Below, piece after piece: positions 24,690 to 34,945 of a stretch of DNA of 64,000 nt (position 1 is its first letter; every line of letters begins with the position of its first letter). Origin of the DNA: an uncultured Oscillospiraceae bacterium (GTDB lineage Bacteria; Bacillota; Clostridia; Oscillospirales; Oscillospiraceae). The stretch spans positions 28,683 through 92,682 of the forward strand of contig CAJTYO010000005.1 in NCBI GenBank assembly GCA_910584045.1, in the 5' to 3' direction. Under the pieces are notes generated by a model. The model saw only the letters and a program-made list of their open reading frames with translations. It did no database searches and had not been told where the DNA came from. Both the position numbers and the translations under genes were made by a program.

Positions 24690-24717
24690 TTGACAAACCG
24701 TTCATACTGTGTATACT
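24690..24717 (+). promoter_or_regulatory. Sigma-A promoter of the GntR/ABC operon, with operator-like repeats
   Basis: -35 TTGACA (24690-24695), 16-bp spacer, -10 TATACT (24712-24717). Around the -10 lie GTTCAT (24700-24705 region) and ATGAAC (24729-24734) in inverted orientation and CTGT/ACAG pairs, as expected for an autoregulated GntR site. Confidence 0.82.
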
Positions 24718-24747
24718 GTTCATATACAGATGAACAGAGGTGCACCC

Positions 24748-25122
24748 ATGGATATCATCATCAGCAACTCCGGCGGACAGCCCATCTATGAGCAGATCTG
24801 CCGCCAGATCAAGGGGGCCATCGCAGCGGGGAAGCTCCGCCCCGGCGAGCCCCTGCCCTCCATCCGCAATCTGGCCCGAGACCTGCGCATCAGCGTGATC
24901 ACCACCAAGCGGGCCTACGAGGAGCTGGAGCGGGACGGCTTTATCCAGACCGTGGCGGGGAAGGGCAGCTTTGTGGCCCAGCAGGACCTGGAGCTGGCCC
25001 GGGAGAGCAATCTACGGGAGATTGAGCAGCACTTGCAGGCCGCGCTGGAGCTGGCGAGGCAAATCGATCTGCCGGCGGTGGAAGTACACAATATACTGAC
25101 GGTATTAAGCGAGGAGGACTAA
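24748..25122 (+). CDS. GntR-family repressor, YtrA type
   Basis: The 124-residue protein is a winged helix (MDIIISNSGGQPIYEQICRQ...LPSIRNLARDLRISVITTKR...GFIQTVAGKGSFVA, residues 1-80) with only a short helical tail, the mark of the YtrA subfamily, which lacks a large ligand domain. These repress the ABC transporter genes that follow them and respond to envelope stress or antimicrobials. I chose the ATG at GAGGTG spacing; a longer upstream frame begins inside the promoter. Five bases separate it from the ATPase gene. Confidence 0.92.
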   Translation: MDIIISNSGGQPIYEQICRQIKGAIAAGKLRPGEPLPSIRNLARDLRISVITTKRAYEELERDGFIQTVAGKGSFVAQQDLELARESNLREIEQHLQAALELARQIDLPAVEVHNILTVLSEED

Positions 25123-25127
25123 GCAAT

Positions 25128-25982
25128 ATGGAGAGCAACGCCATTGAGATCAGAGGCCTGACCAAACGGTATAAGGACTTTACCCTGGAGAATCTGAACC
25201 TGGACCTGCCCTATGGCTGCATTCTGGGTCTAGTGGGGGAGAACGGGGCGGGAAAGAGCACCACCATCCGTCTCATCATGGACGCTCTGGACCGGGACGG
25301 CGGCGACGTCTCCGTCCTGGGAACAGACAACAGGAGCCGGGAGTTCCTAAATCTGAAGGAGGAGATTGGTGTGGTGCTGGACGAGACCTTCGTGCCGGAG
25401 GTCATCAACGCCAAGCAGATGGGGCGGATCATGGCGGGCACCTACAAAAACTGGGACCAGGCCGCCTATGACGGCTGGATCAGGCGCTTCGATCTGCCCC
25501 TGGATAAGAAGTTCAAGGATTACTCCCGGGGCATGACCATGAAGCTGGGCATCGCGGCGGCCCTGAGTCACCACCCCAGGCTCCTGCTTCTGGACGAAGC
25601 CACCGGTGGGCTGGACCCCATGGTCCGGGAGGAGCTGCTGGAGACGTTCGCCGACTTCGCCGCCGAGGAGGGCCACGCGGTGCTGCTCTCCAGCCACATC
25701 GTCAGCGATTTGGAGCGTATCTGCGACTACATCGCCTTCCTCCACAGGGGGAAGCTGGCGCTGTGCGAGGAGAAGGACGTGCTGCTGGACAAATACGGTA
25801 TTCTGAAGTGCTCCAGAGAGCAGCTGGCCGATATTCCCGAGGAGGCCGTCCACGGCAAGCGGGTGGGGACTTACGGCGTGGAGGCTCTTGTGGAGCGGGA
25901 GTTCATGCCTAGGGATACGGTGGTGGACCGGGCGAGTCTGGAGGATATCATTCTGTATATGGTGAAAGGAGAGCAGAAATGA
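25128..25982 (+). CDS. ABC transporter ATP-binding protein
   Basis: The 284-residue ATPase has Walker A GENGAGKST near residue 40, a Q-loop replaced by LDETFVPEV, the signature YSRGMTMKLG, Walker B LLLLDEATGGLDP and the switch His in LLSSHIVSDLE. The changed Q-loop and C-terminal extension are those of the YtrB/BcrA-like ATPases that pair with small ABC-2 permeases. It overlaps the permease gene by four bases. Under control of the GntR repressor upstream. Confidence 0.92.
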   Translation: MESNAIEIRGLTKRYKDFTLENLNLDLPYGCILGLVGENGAGKSTTIRLIMDALDRDGGDVSVLGTDNRSREFLNLKEEIGVVLDETFVPEVINAKQMGRIMAGTYKNWDQAAYDGWIRRFDLPLDKKFKDYSRGMTMKLGIAAALSHHPRLLLLDEATGGLDPMVREELLETFADFAAEEGHAVLLSSHIVSDLERICDYIAFLHRGKLALCEEKDVLLDKYGILKCSREQLADIPEEAVHGKRVGTYGVEALVEREFMPRDTVVDRASLEDIILYMVKGEQK

Positions 25983-26611
25983 TTGGACTTTTAAAGAAGG
26001 ATCTCTATGTGGCGGACAAATCTGGACGACTGCTGTTGATTCTGGCGTTGATATTCAGTATGATACCCTCGATGGGGGCCTTCGGCAGTACCTATGCCAT
26101 GATGATGGCGGTAATGATGCCGCTGAGTTCTATCGCTTATGACGAGCGGTGCAAATGGGACCGCTACGCCGCTATGCTGCCCTATCGGGTGGGCCAGCTG
26201 GTATGGAGCAAATATCTGCTGTCCTACTTCTACACCCTGTTGGGCGGAGGCATCATCGTGCTGGGCGCATTCCTGCGGGGCATGACCACAGGGGCGGCGG
26301 ATTGGAAGGAGACGGTGGAAATGAGCGTCATGCTGGCGGTCGTTATGCTGTTCATTACGGCGCTGGGACTGCCGATGCTCTACCGGTTTGGGTCCGAAAA
26401 AGGCCGGCTTGCGATGATCCTTTGCATGGGCGCCGGTGTTGGCACAGCCATGGGGCTGATGGGTATTTTCGGAGAGACTCCGGAGCTGCCGGAGCTGCCG
26501 ATGCCCGTAGTGATCACCGGGATAGCCGTCCTGGCGGCGGGAGCAACTTGGTTGTCCTTCCGCTTGAGCATCCGTTTCTACAAGAGGCGGCAGAATGGAG
26601 CCTATGACTGA
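25979..26611 (+). CDS. ABC-2 type transporter permease
   Basis: The 210-residue membrane protein has six helices and begins MIGLLKKDLYVADKSGRLLL, a cytoplasmic coupling stretch seen in ABC2_membrane_5 proteins. It forms an exporter with the ATPase before it. GGAG lies within the end of the ATPase gene. The operon probably ends after it; a decayed zinc-ribbon reading frame follows directly. Confidence 0.85.
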   Translation: MIGLLKKDLYVADKSGRLLLILALIFSMIPSMGAFGSTYAMMMAVMMPLSSIAYDERCKWDRYAAMLPYRVGQLVWSKYLLSYFYTLLGGGIIVLGAFLRGMTTGAADWKETVEMSVMLAVVMLFITALGLPMLYRFGSEKGRLAMILCMGAGVGTAMGLMGIFGETPELPELPMPVVITGIAVLAAGATWLSFRLSIRFYKRRQNGAYD

Positions 26612-26845
26612 CAGGAGAGGATCACGAAAATACAAACACCTGTCCCAAGTGCGGGTTTTACCGGATCGTCCACATTCCCGACACGCCCCGGAGGTACGCC
26701 AGTGGAAATAATATCTACACCTCCGCCGTCCCCCCTCACGGGGAAGATCCCTGTGATCCGGTATGTCGGCTGTGACTGCGGTTTCACGGGGAATTGGGTA
26801 GAAACACAAGGGGAGCGGGCGGAAATCGCCCGGGTATTTGGGTAA
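26608..26845 (+). pseudogene. Small zinc-ribbon protein broken by a frameshift
   Basis: Frame one reads NTCPKCGFYRIVHIPDTPRR and ASGNNIYTSAVPP; frame two continues with IPVIRYVGCDCGFTGNWVET and ends EIARVFG. Together they give one C-x2-C...C-x1-C zinc ribbon with a TrpVal-Glu tail, as in small clostridial zinc-ribbon proteins. The switch lies in a run of six C residues near 26736, a typical slippage site. No ATG, GTG or TTG in frame follows the GGAG at 26614. Either a true pseudogene or a sequencing error. Confidence 0.6.
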
Positions 26846-26869
26846 ACCGCAAAACTTCTATTTCCCGTA

Positions 26870-26898
26870 TTGACATAAAAATTTCATCATGCTACCAT
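26870..26898 (+). promoter_or_regulatory. Sigma-A promoter immediately before a terminator
   Basis: -35 TTGACA (26870-26875), 17-bp spacer, -10 TACCAT (26893-26898). The next element is a terminator at 26902-26928, then the MATE gene. Confidence 0.7.
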
Positions 26899-26901
26899 AA
26901 A

Positions 26902-26928
26902 AGCGTCGCCGCACAGCGGCGCTTTTTT
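26902..26928 (+). terminator. Terminator or attenuator before the second MATE gene
   Basis: CGCCGC pairs with GCGGCG over ACA, extended by flanking G-C and A-T pairs around a bulge, followed by six T residues. A transcript from the promoter above would meet it within about 25 nt. Confidence 0.75.
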
Positions 26929-27005
26929 AACGCAAAATCCGTCGGGTCAAGCGCCGGCGGCGAAACACGAAAGGGAAGCGGGGCCCGGAAAGGAATCGAA
27001 AGAAA

Positions 27006-28382
27006 ATGGAAGAAATGGAAGAAAAAGAGATGCAGCCGAGAGAGAACAAAATGGGCGTACTGCCCATCAACAAGCTCCTTGTGTCCATGTCTGTGCCCAT
27101 CATGCTCAGTATGCTGGTGCAGGCGCTGTACAACATCGTAGACAGTATTTTTGTCTCCCGGGTCAGTGAGAACGCGCTGAACGCGGTGGGCCTTGCCTTC
27201 CCGGTGCAGAACCTGATGATCGCGGTGGCTACAGGCACCGGCGTTGGCATCAACGCCCTTTTAAGCCGCAGTCTGGGGGAAAAGCGGTTTGACCGGGCCA
27301 ACCTGACCGCCAGCAACGGCGTGTTTCTGGGCGTATGCAGCGCAATCGTTTTTGCGGTGCTTGGAGCCCTGTTCTCCCGGCAGTTCTTCCTGGTCCAGAC
27401 CGACGTGGCGGAGATCGTGGAGGGCGGCGCGGCCTATATCCAGGTTTGCACTGTCTGCTCCTTCGGTCTCTTCATCGCCATCAGCATTGAGCGCCTGCTC
27501 CAGGCCACGGGCAATACCGTTTACAGCATGATCACCCAGATGGCGGGGGCTGTGACCAATATCATTTTTGACCCCATCTTTATCTTTGTCTTCGACATGG
27601 GCGTGGTGGGCGCCGCCTGGGCCACGGTGCTGGGCCAGGTGGTAAGCGCAGCCCTGGGCGTCTACTTCAACGTCAGGAAGAATACGGAGATCACCCTGAG
27701 CTTCAAAGGTTTCCGCCCCAACGCCTACATCATCGGACGAATTTATTCCGTGGGTGTGCCGTCCATCATCATGGCCTCCATCGGTTCGGTGATGACCTTC
27801 GGTTTGAACAAGATTCTCATCGGTTTCACCACCACCGCCACCGCTGTTTTCAGCGTATACTTCAAGCTCCAAAGCTTCGTTTTCATGCCGGTGTTCGGAC
27901 TGAATAACGGCATGGTACCCATTGTGGCATACAACTTCGGCGCGCGAAAGCCGGATCGGATGATCAAGACGGTGAAGCTGGCCGCCGTCTACGCCACGGG
28001 CATCATGGTTCTGGGTGTGGCCGTCTTCCAACTGCTTCCCCACGTGCTGCTGGGTATGTTCGAAGCGTCGGACTACATGCTGGAGATCGGCGTGCCAGCC
28101 CTGCGGACCATCTGCCTGAGCTTTCTGCTGGCTGGCTTCGGCATCGTCTCCTCCTCCTTTTTCCAGGCCCTGGGCCACGGGATGCTCAGCCTGGTCATCT
28201 CGCTGGTGCGCCAGCTGATTGTGCTGCTGCCGGCGGCGTGGCTGCTGAGCCTATCGGGCCAGCTGAGCCTGGTCTGGTGGGCCTTCCCCATTGCGGAGGT
28301 GTTCTCAGTTATTTTCAGCGTGATTTTCACCCTCTACGCCTATCGCAAGGAGGTCAAGCCCCTGCTCTCAGAGGGTCAATAA
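27006..28382 (+). CDS. MATE-family efflux transporter
   Basis: The 458-residue protein has twelve membrane helices and MATE signatures (INKLLVSMSVPIMLSMLVQA, DSIFVSRVSENALNAVGLAF, and VGVPSIIMASIGSVMTFGLN at the start of the second half). An acidic 15-residue start (MEEMEEKEMQPREN) precedes helix 1; an internal ATG (MGVLPINK) is possible but has no better ribosome site. It would export a drug or metabolite with ion exchange. It is alone between a terminator-like element and the str operon promoter. Confidence 0.9.
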   Translation: MEEMEEKEMQPRENKMGVLPINKLLVSMSVPIMLSMLVQALYNIVDSIFVSRVSENALNAVGLAFPVQNLMIAVATGTGVGINALLSRSLGEKRFDRANLTASNGVFLGVCSAIVFAVLGALFSRQFFLVQTDVAEIVEGGAAYIQVCTVCSFGLFIAISIERLLQATGNTVYSMITQMAGAVTNIIFDPIFIFVFDMGVVGAAWATVLGQVVSAALGVYFNVRKNTEITLSFKGFRPNAYIIGRIYSVGVPSIIMASIGSVMTFGLNKILIGFTTTATAVFSVYFKLQSFVFMPVFGLNNGMVPIVAYNFGARKPDRMIKTVKLAAVYATGIMVLGVAVFQLLPHVLLGMFEASDYMLEIGVPALRTICLSFLLAGFGIVSSSFFQALGHGMLSLVISLVRQLIVLLPAAWLLSLSGQLSLVWWAFPIAEVFSVIFSVIFTLYAYRKEVKPLLSEGQ

Positions 28383-28457
28383 CGAACCGGCGGCCCCCTT
28401 CCCCGGAAAACACTGAAGAAAGACCTGTTCCAGGGCTCTATTTTGGTAAAAATGTGC

Positions 28458-28486
28458 TTGACGGGGCATTTCCGGTGTGCTATAAT
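28458..28486 (+). promoter_or_regulatory. Sigma-A promoter of the str operon
   Basis: -35 TTGACG (28458-28463), 17-bp spacer, consensus -10 TATAAT (28481-28486). Confidence 0.88.
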
Positions 28487-28543
28487 AAAAAAACGCGTGG
28501 AATGAAGTCCGCGAATTTTTGTGCGCCATTTGGAGGGGTCCCC

Positions 28544-28786
28544 TTGCTGAAGGAATTGCGGTCGGAGAACAAGGTCTCCGGTGCAAAACAGTCCCGCCGG
28601 GCCATCCGGGCCGGGCTGGCCCGGGCGGTCTATCTGGCCGGGGACGCAGACCCCGCTCTCACAGAGCCTCTCCGGGCTCTGTGCCGTGAAAAGGCGGTGC
28701 CCGTCATTGACTGCCGCGCCATGCGGGAGCTGGGACAGGCTGCCGGCATCCAGGTGGGGACCGCCGTGGTCACACTATTAAAATAG
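28544..28786 (+). CDS. L7Ae-like ribosomal/kink-turn binding protein
   Basis: The 80-residue protein (TTG start, GGAGGGG seven bases upstream) shows the L7Ae/YbxF fold segments KVSGAKQSRRAIRAGLARAV, then CREKAVPVIDC and QVGTAVVTLLK. In Firmicutes a gene of this family stands between rpoC and rpsL, and its product binds kink-turn RNA. Here it is the first gene after the promoter and 105 bp before rpsL. Longer upstream frames cross the -10 region and are unlikely. Confidence 0.85.
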   Translation: MLKELRSENKVSGAKQSRRAIRAGLARAVYLAGDADPALTEPLRALCREKAVPVIDCRAMRELGQAAGIQVGTAVVTLLK

Positions 28787-28891
28787 GAACAATTTCACAA
28801 ATTTCGGTTTTTTCAGGATATTTTTTGAATGTCCTGTAAAAAATAAACAGGAGCGTCACGTTCCACTAAATTTACAAGAAAGGAGAAAACT

Positions 28892-29308
28892 ATGCCTACT
28901 TTCAACCAGCTGGTCCGCAAGGGCCGGGAGCAGGCGACCTACAAGTCCAACGCCCCCGCCATGCAGTACGGCCTCAACACCCTGAAGAACAAGGAGACCG
29001 ATCTGCCCTCCCCCCAGAAGCGCGGCGTGTGCACCGCGGTGCGTACCGCCACCCCCAAGAAGCCCAACTCCGCCCTGCGTAAGATCGCCCGTGTGCGCCT
29101 GACCAACGGCTATGAGGTTACCGCCTATATCCCCGGCGTGGGCCACTCCCTCCAGGAGCACTCCGTGGTCATGATCCGCGGCGGCCGTGTCAAGGACCTC
29201 CCCGGCGTCCGTTACCACATCATCCGCGGTACTCTGGACACCCAGGGCGTTCAGGGCCGTATGCAGGCCCGCTCCAAGTACGGCGCCAAGCGCCCGAAGT
29301 CCAAGTAA
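28892..29308 (+). CDS. rpsL: 30S ribosomal protein S12
   Basis: The 138-residue protein is S12 (TFNQLVRKGRE, TPKKPNSALRKIARVRLTNG, PGVGHSLQEHSVVMIRGGRV, LPGVRYHIIRG). It lies at the decoding centre; the lysines where streptomycin-resistance changes occur are present (PKKPNSA, and VKDLPG). AGAAAGGAGAA precedes the ATG. Second gene of the str operon. Confidence 0.98.
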   Translation: MPTFNQLVRKGREQATYKSNAPAMQYGLNTLKNKETDLPSPQKRGVCTAVRTATPKKPNSALRKIARVRLTNGYEVTAYIPGVGHSLQEHSVVMIRGGRVKDLPGVRYHIIRGTLDTQGVQGRMQARSKYGAKRPKSK

Positions 29309-29475
29309 GATCGTCTGAACGGACCGGAGCGAGTCCGGATCGCTTTGCCGAAAAGGTTGAGCATAGTTTTCTTTATGATAAACTGTGACAGCGCCTCTTT
29401 GGCAGGCCGAGACGACAGGAAAACCTGTAGAGTACCTATGATTTCATAGAATTTTTAATGAAGGAGGGAAGCATT

Positions 29476-29946
29476 GTGCCCAGAAGAGGTAATGTTCCCA
29501 AGAGAGAGATTCTGCCTGATCCCATGTACAACAGCGTCCTGGTGACCAAGCTGGTCAACTCCATCATGCTCGACGGCAAAAAGGGTGTGGCGCAGAAGAT
29601 CGTGTACGGAGCCTTCGACATCGTCAAGGACAAGACCGATAAGGAGCCCCTGGAGGTGTTCACCACCGCCATGGACAACATCATGCCCAGTCTGGAGGTC
29701 AAGGCCCGCCGTGTGGGCGGCGCCACCTACCAGGTGCCTATGGATGTCCGTCCCGCCCGCCGCCAGACCCTGGGTCTGCGCTGGCTGACCAATTATGCCC
29801 GCGCCCGCAGCGAGCGCACCATGGCCGAGCGTCTGGCCAATGAGATCATGGACGCAGCCAACAATACCGGCTCCGCTGTGAAAAAGCGCGAGGATACCCA
29901 CAAGATGGCCGAGTCCAACAAGGCCTTCGCCCATTTCCGTTGGTAA
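29476..29946 (+). CDS. rpsG: 30S ribosomal protein S7
   Basis: The 156-residue protein is S7, which nucleates the 30S head (RRGNVPKREILPDPMYNS, LEVKARRVGGATYQVPMDVR, HKMAESNKAFAHFRW). I chose the GTG with AAGGAGGG seven bases upstream, which gives the exact family length; an upstream ATG overlaps the ribosome site. The 167-nt gap after rpsL contains a short hairpin (GGACCGG-AGCGA-GTCC type at about 29321-29338), where S7-mediated feedback could act. Confidence 0.98.
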   Translation: MPRRGNVPKREILPDPMYNSVLVTKLVNSIMLDGKKGVAQKIVYGAFDIVKDKTDKEPLEVFTTAMDNIMPSLEVKARRVGGATYQVPMDVRPARRQTLGLRWLTNYARARSERTMAERLANEIMDAANNTGSAVKKREDTHKMAESNKAFAHFRW

Positions 29947-29961
29947 GTTAGGAGGAGCAGT

Positions 29962-32073
29962 ATGCCGAGAAAGGTATCACTGGAAAACACAAGAAATATC
30001 GGCATTATGGCTCACATTGATGCAGGAAAGACCACGACGACCGAGCGCATCCTGTATTATACCGGTGTGAACTATAAGATCGGTGAGACCCATGAGGGCA
30101 CCGCCACCATGGACTGGATGGCCCAGGAGCAGGAGCGGGGCATCACAATCACCTCCGCCGCCACCACCTGCTACTGGCAGGGTATGCGGAACCAGTTTCC
30201 TCAGACCCGCATCAACATCATCGACACACCGGGCCATGTAGACTTCACCGTGGAGGTGGAGCGCTCCCTGCGCGTGCTGGACGGCTCTGTGACCGTCATG
30301 TGCGCCAAGGGCGGCGTTGAGCCCCAGTCCGAGACCGTCTGGAGACAGGCGGATCACTACCGAGTTCCCCGCATGATCTACGTCAATAAGATGGACATCA
30401 TGGGCGCAGATTTCTACAACGTGCTGCGCATGATTGACGAGCGGCTCAAGTGCAACGCCGTGCCCATCCAGCTGCCCATCGGCAAGGAAGCCGACTTCCT
30501 TGGCATCATCGACCTGGTGGAGATGAAGGCGTATATCTACCACGACGACCTGGGCAAGGACATCAGCGAGGAGGAGATCCCCGCCGATATGGCCGAGCTG
30601 GCCGCCGAGTATCACGAGAAGATGCTGGACGCCGTCAGCATGTTTGACGACGAAATCATGGAGATGTACCTGGAGGGCCAGGATATCCCCAAGGACCGTA
30701 TCCGTAAGGCCATCCGCCAGGCTACCTGCGCGGTGGAAATGATCCCCGTCACCTGCGGCACGTCCTACCGCAACAAGGGCATCCAGCGTCTGCTGGACGC
30801 CATCGTGGATTATATGCCCTCCCCCCTGGACATTCCCCCCATCAAGGGCGTCAATCCCAAGACCGATGAGGAGGAGGAGCGTCCCTCTGACGACAACGCC
30901 CCCTTCTCCGCCCTGGCTTTCAAGATCATGACCGACCCCTATGTGGGCCGCCTGAGCTTTATCCGGGTGTATTCTGGTATGCTGAGCACCGGCTCTTCCG
31001 TGCTTAACTCCACCAAGAGCCAGAAGGAGCGCATCGGCCGCATCCTTCAGATGCACGCCAATCACCGGGAGGACATTGAGACCATCTACTCCGGCGACAT
31101 CGCCGGCGTCATCGGTCTGAAAAACTCCACCACCGGCGACACTCTGTGTGACGACAAGCACCCCGTCATCCTGGAGTCGATGGAGTTCCCTGAGCCCGTT
31201 ATCAGAGTTGCCATCGAGCCCAAGACCAAGGCCGGTCAGGAGAAGATGGGCATCGCCCTGATGAAGCTGGCGGAGGAGGATCCCACCTTCAAGACTTATA
31301 CCGACGAGGAGACGGGTCAGACCATCATCGCCGGTATGGGCGAGCTCCATCTGGAGATCATCGTGGACCGTCTGCTCCGGGAATACAAGGTAGAGGCCAA
31401 TGTAGGCGCTCCCCAGGTGGCCTACAAGGAGACCATCAAAAAGAACGTCCAGCAGGATACCAAGTATGCCCGTCAGTCCGGCGGTAAGGGCCAGTACGGC
31501 CATGTCAAGATTCGTGTGGAGCCCAACGAGTCCGGCAAGGGTTACGAGTTTGTTAACGAAGTGGTTGGCGGCGCAGTGCCCAAGGAGTATATCCCCGCTG
31601 TGGATGCCGGTATTCAGGGAGCCATGCTCTCCGGCGTGCTGGCGGGTTACCCTGTCGTGGATGTGAAAGTCACGCTGTACGACGGAAGCTACCACGAGGT
31701 GGACTCCTCCGAGATGGCCTTCAAGATTGCCGGTTCCATGGCCTTCAAAGAGGCCTGCCAAAAGGCGGACCCCACCTTGATGGAGCCCATCATGAAGGTC
31801 AGTGTTATCGTACCCGACGAGTACCTGGGCAATGTCATCGGCGACCTCAACAGCCGCCGCGGACAGATCCAGGGCCAGGAGAACCGTTCCGGCGCCGTCC
31901 AGGTGGACGCACTGGTGCCGCTGGGCGAGATGTTTGGCTACGCCACTGATCTGCGTTCCCGCACCCAGGGCCGCGGTCAGTATACCATGGAGCCCCACAG
32001 CTACCTGGAGATTCCCAAGAGCATCCGGGAGAAGATTATTGACCAGCGCATGGGCGGTCGGGCTATGAAGTAA
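29962..32073 (+). CDS. fusA: Elongation factor G
   Basis: The 703-residue GTPase drives ribosomal translocation. It shows the P loop AHIDAGKTTTTERIL near residue 17, DTPGHVDFT (G3), NKMDIMG (G4) and domains II-V to a normal C-terminus. TTAGGAGG precedes the ATG, 15 bp after rpsG. Confidence 0.98.
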   Translation: MPRKVSLENTRNIGIMAHIDAGKTTTTERILYYTGVNYKIGETHEGTATMDWMAQEQERGITITSAATTCYWQGMRNQFPQTRINIIDTPGHVDFTVEVERSLRVLDGSVTVMCAKGGVEPQSETVWRQADHYRVPRMIYVNKMDIMGADFYNVLRMIDERLKCNAVPIQLPIGKEADFLGIIDLVEMKAYIYHDDLGKDISEEEIPADMAELAAEYHEKMLDAVSMFDDEIMEMYLEGQDIPKDRIRKAIRQATCAVEMIPVTCGTSYRNKGIQRLLDAIVDYMPSPLDIPPIKGVNPKTDEEEERPSDDNAPFSALAFKIMTDPYVGRLSFIRVYSGMLSTGSSVLNSTKSQKERIGRILQMHANHREDIETIYSGDIAGVIGLKNSTTGDTLCDDKHPVILESMEFPEPVIRVAIEPKTKAGQEKMGIALMKLAEEDPTFKTYTDEETGQTIIAGMGELHLEIIVDRLLREYKVEANVGAPQVAYKETIKKNVQQDTKYARQSGGKGQYGHVKIRVEPNESGKGYEFVNEVVGGAVPKEYIPAVDAGIQGAMLSGVLAGYPVVDVKVTLYDGSYHEVDSSEMAFKIAGSMAFKEACQKADPTLMEPIMKVSVIVPDEYLGNVIGDLNSRRGQIQGQENRSGAVQVDALVPLGEMFGYATDLRSRTQGRGQYTMEPHSYLEIPKSIREKIIDQRMGGRAMK

Positions 32074-32115
32074 GTCCTTTCCCCAAAATATTCCTGATAA
32101 AGTCCTTTTTTAGGA

Positions 32116-32144
32116 TTGCTTTTTCCCTTCACTTGTTGTAAAAT
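32116..32144 (+). promoter_or_regulatory. Sigma-A promoter in front of tuf
   Basis: -35 TTGCTT (32116-32121), 17-bp spacer, -10 TAAAAT (32139-32144). It would allow tuf expression independent of the str operon promoter. Confidence 0.65.
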
Positions 32145-32209
32145 ACCAGCATAATGAGATTTTGTGTTGACCCTAAACATTTATCTAACCGTTAAGGAGG
32201 AAATTCCAA

Positions 32210-33412
<1,203 letters not shown>

Positions 33413-33426
33413 TTCGCGTTCCTATG

Positions 33427-33457
33427 AGGGCGGCTGCCGAAAGGCGGCCGCCCTTTC
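33427..33457 (+). terminator. Terminator of the str operon/tuf
   Basis: GGGCGGCTGCC pairs with GGCGGCCGCCC (one G-U) over GAAA, then TTTCGTT. Confidence 0.82.
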
Positions 33458-33467
33458 GTTCCTATGT

Positions 33468-33508
33468 ACGATGAGCCGGCTCGGAAATGTTCCGGACCGG
33501 CTCATCGT
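33468..33508. terminator. Second hairpin between tuf and cca
   Basis: ACGATGAGCCGG pairs with CCGGCTCATCGT, with an inner CGGAA/TTCCG stem. It lies between convergent genes and may end transcription of cca as well. Confidence 0.7.
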
Positions 33509-33532
33509 CCTGTCGCTGAATTCCACCGATTT

Positions 33533-34864
33533 TCACGTGCTTCGACTATATAGTTGTTCCTCCACATAGGACAGAAGCAGCCCTCTCTCATTTTCCAGCT
33601 TCCCGTCCACGACCAACTCCAGCAGAGTACGCAGCGCCTCCCCCACCGCTGGGCCCCGCAGCCCCAAGGCTGTCAGGTCATCCCCACGGACCGCCAGTTG
33701 TCCCAGAGAGAAACAGGCCCCGCTCCGAATCACCATGTCCATCAGCGCCTCCCACTGGGAGATCAGGACCTGCCGGTCGCGGAAAGTCGGGGCTTGGGCC
33801 AGATTGTCCGCCCGCTTCACCTCCAGCAGCAGCCGCAGCGTCTCCTCCCCGTATCGGGCCAGGGCTCGCCGGACCGCCTTCTCGCTGAGGGTCAGGGGGC
33901 TGTCGTGGCGCTCCACCAGCGTCAGGATTGTCCGCCTGCTGCGCCCGTCCATGCGGAGGCGGTCCAAGATCGTCTCCGCATGGGCAGCGCTGCGCCGCCA
34001 GTGTCCGTAAAAATGTCCCCGCCCCTCTTCATCCAGAAAAAAGGTATCCGGCTTCCCCAGATCGTGGAGGAGCATGGTCCAACGCAAAATGCTCGAGGGC
34101 TTCACCGCCGCCGTGGAGTGGGCCGTGTGCTCCCACACGTCGTAGCAGTGGTACACACTGCGCTGGTCGAAGCCCACGCAGGGCAGGATCTCCGGCAGAG
34201 GCATACCCAGCACATCCGGGTAGTTCAGCAGTACCGGCAGCACCTCGCTCCCGCATAGGATACCCGTCAGCTCTGTGAGAATCCGCTCCGCTGCAATCTC
34301 CTTCAGCAGCGGAGCAGAGCGCCGCAGGGCCGAGGAGGTCTCCGGCTCAATGGCGAATCCCAATCGTGAGGCGAAGCGCAGGCCCCGCAGAATACGCAGC
34401 GCATCCTCCTGAAAGCGACGATCCGCCTCGCCCACCGCCCGCAGCTGCCGGGCGGCCAGGTCCTCCCGCCCGCCAAAGGGGTCCGCCACACGGCCCCGCA
34501 GATCCACAGCGATGGCATTGACAGTGAAGTCCCGGCGGGCCAGGTCCTCCGTCAGCGACCGGGTAAATTCCACCTGGTCCGGGCGGCGGTGGTCGGAGTA
34601 ATCCCCATCCCGGCGGAAGGTGGTAACCTCCACGCCCCGCCCGCCGCCCACGGTGACGGTGCCATGGCGCAGGCCGGTAGGCAGCGCATGGGGGGCGAAG
34701 AGGGACAGAACGGCCTCCGGCGGCGCGCTGGTGGTCACATCCCAGTCCCCAGGGGAAAGGCCCAGCAGCGCATCCCGCACCGCACCGCCCACACACCAGG
34801 CCTCATAGCCCGCCGCCTCCAGACGGTGCAGGATATCTTGTACGATTTCTGGCAGAACCAGCAT
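33533..34864 (-). CDS. cca: CCA tRNA nucleotidyltransferase / polynucleotide polymerase with HD domain
   Basis: The 443-residue class II nucleotidyltransferase has the catalytic loop CVGGAVRDALLG with DWDVTT near residues 24-44, the RRDFTVNAIAVD box, the flexible-loop motif EDALRILRGLRFASRLGF, and an HD domain with LHDLGK near 270. Such enzymes repair or add the 3-prime CCA of tRNAs. The three tRNAs in this window encode CCA, so repair is the likelier use. AAAGGGG precedes the ATG. Divergent from murC. Confidence 0.93.
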   Translation of the reverse strand: MLVLPEIVQDILHRLEAAGYEAWCVGGAVRDALLGLSPGDWDVTTSAPPEAVLSLFAPHALPTGLRHGTVTVGGGRGVEVTTFRRDGDYSDHRRPDQVEFTRSLTEDLARRDFTVNAIAVDLRGRVADPFGGREDLAARQLRAVGEADRRFQEDALRILRGLRFASRLGFAIEPETSSALRRSAPLLKEIAAERILTELTGILCGSEVLPVLLNYPDVLGMPLPEILPCVGFDQRSVYHCYDVWEHTAHSTAAVKPSSILRWTMLLHDLGKPDTFFLDEEGRGHFYGHWRRSAAHAETILDRLRMDGRSRRTILTLVERHDSPLTLSEKAVRRALARYGEETLRLLLEVKRADNLAQAPTFRDRQVLISQWEALMDMVIRSGACFSLGQLAVRGDDLTALGLRGPAVGEALRTLLELVVDGKLENERGLLLSYVEEQLYSRST

Positions 34865-34945
34865 AGGACACGCCCCTTTCTGTGGAAATTTTTCATTCCC
34901 GGTTATTTTTCGCCGAAACCAGGCATAGTATCAATAGAAATATAG

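Noticed and set aside
26608..26845. Selenocysteine at the UGA in the zinc-ribbon frame
   Set aside because: The conserved C-terminal part lies in another frame, so a frameshift explains the sequence better and no SECIS-like hairpin follows directly.
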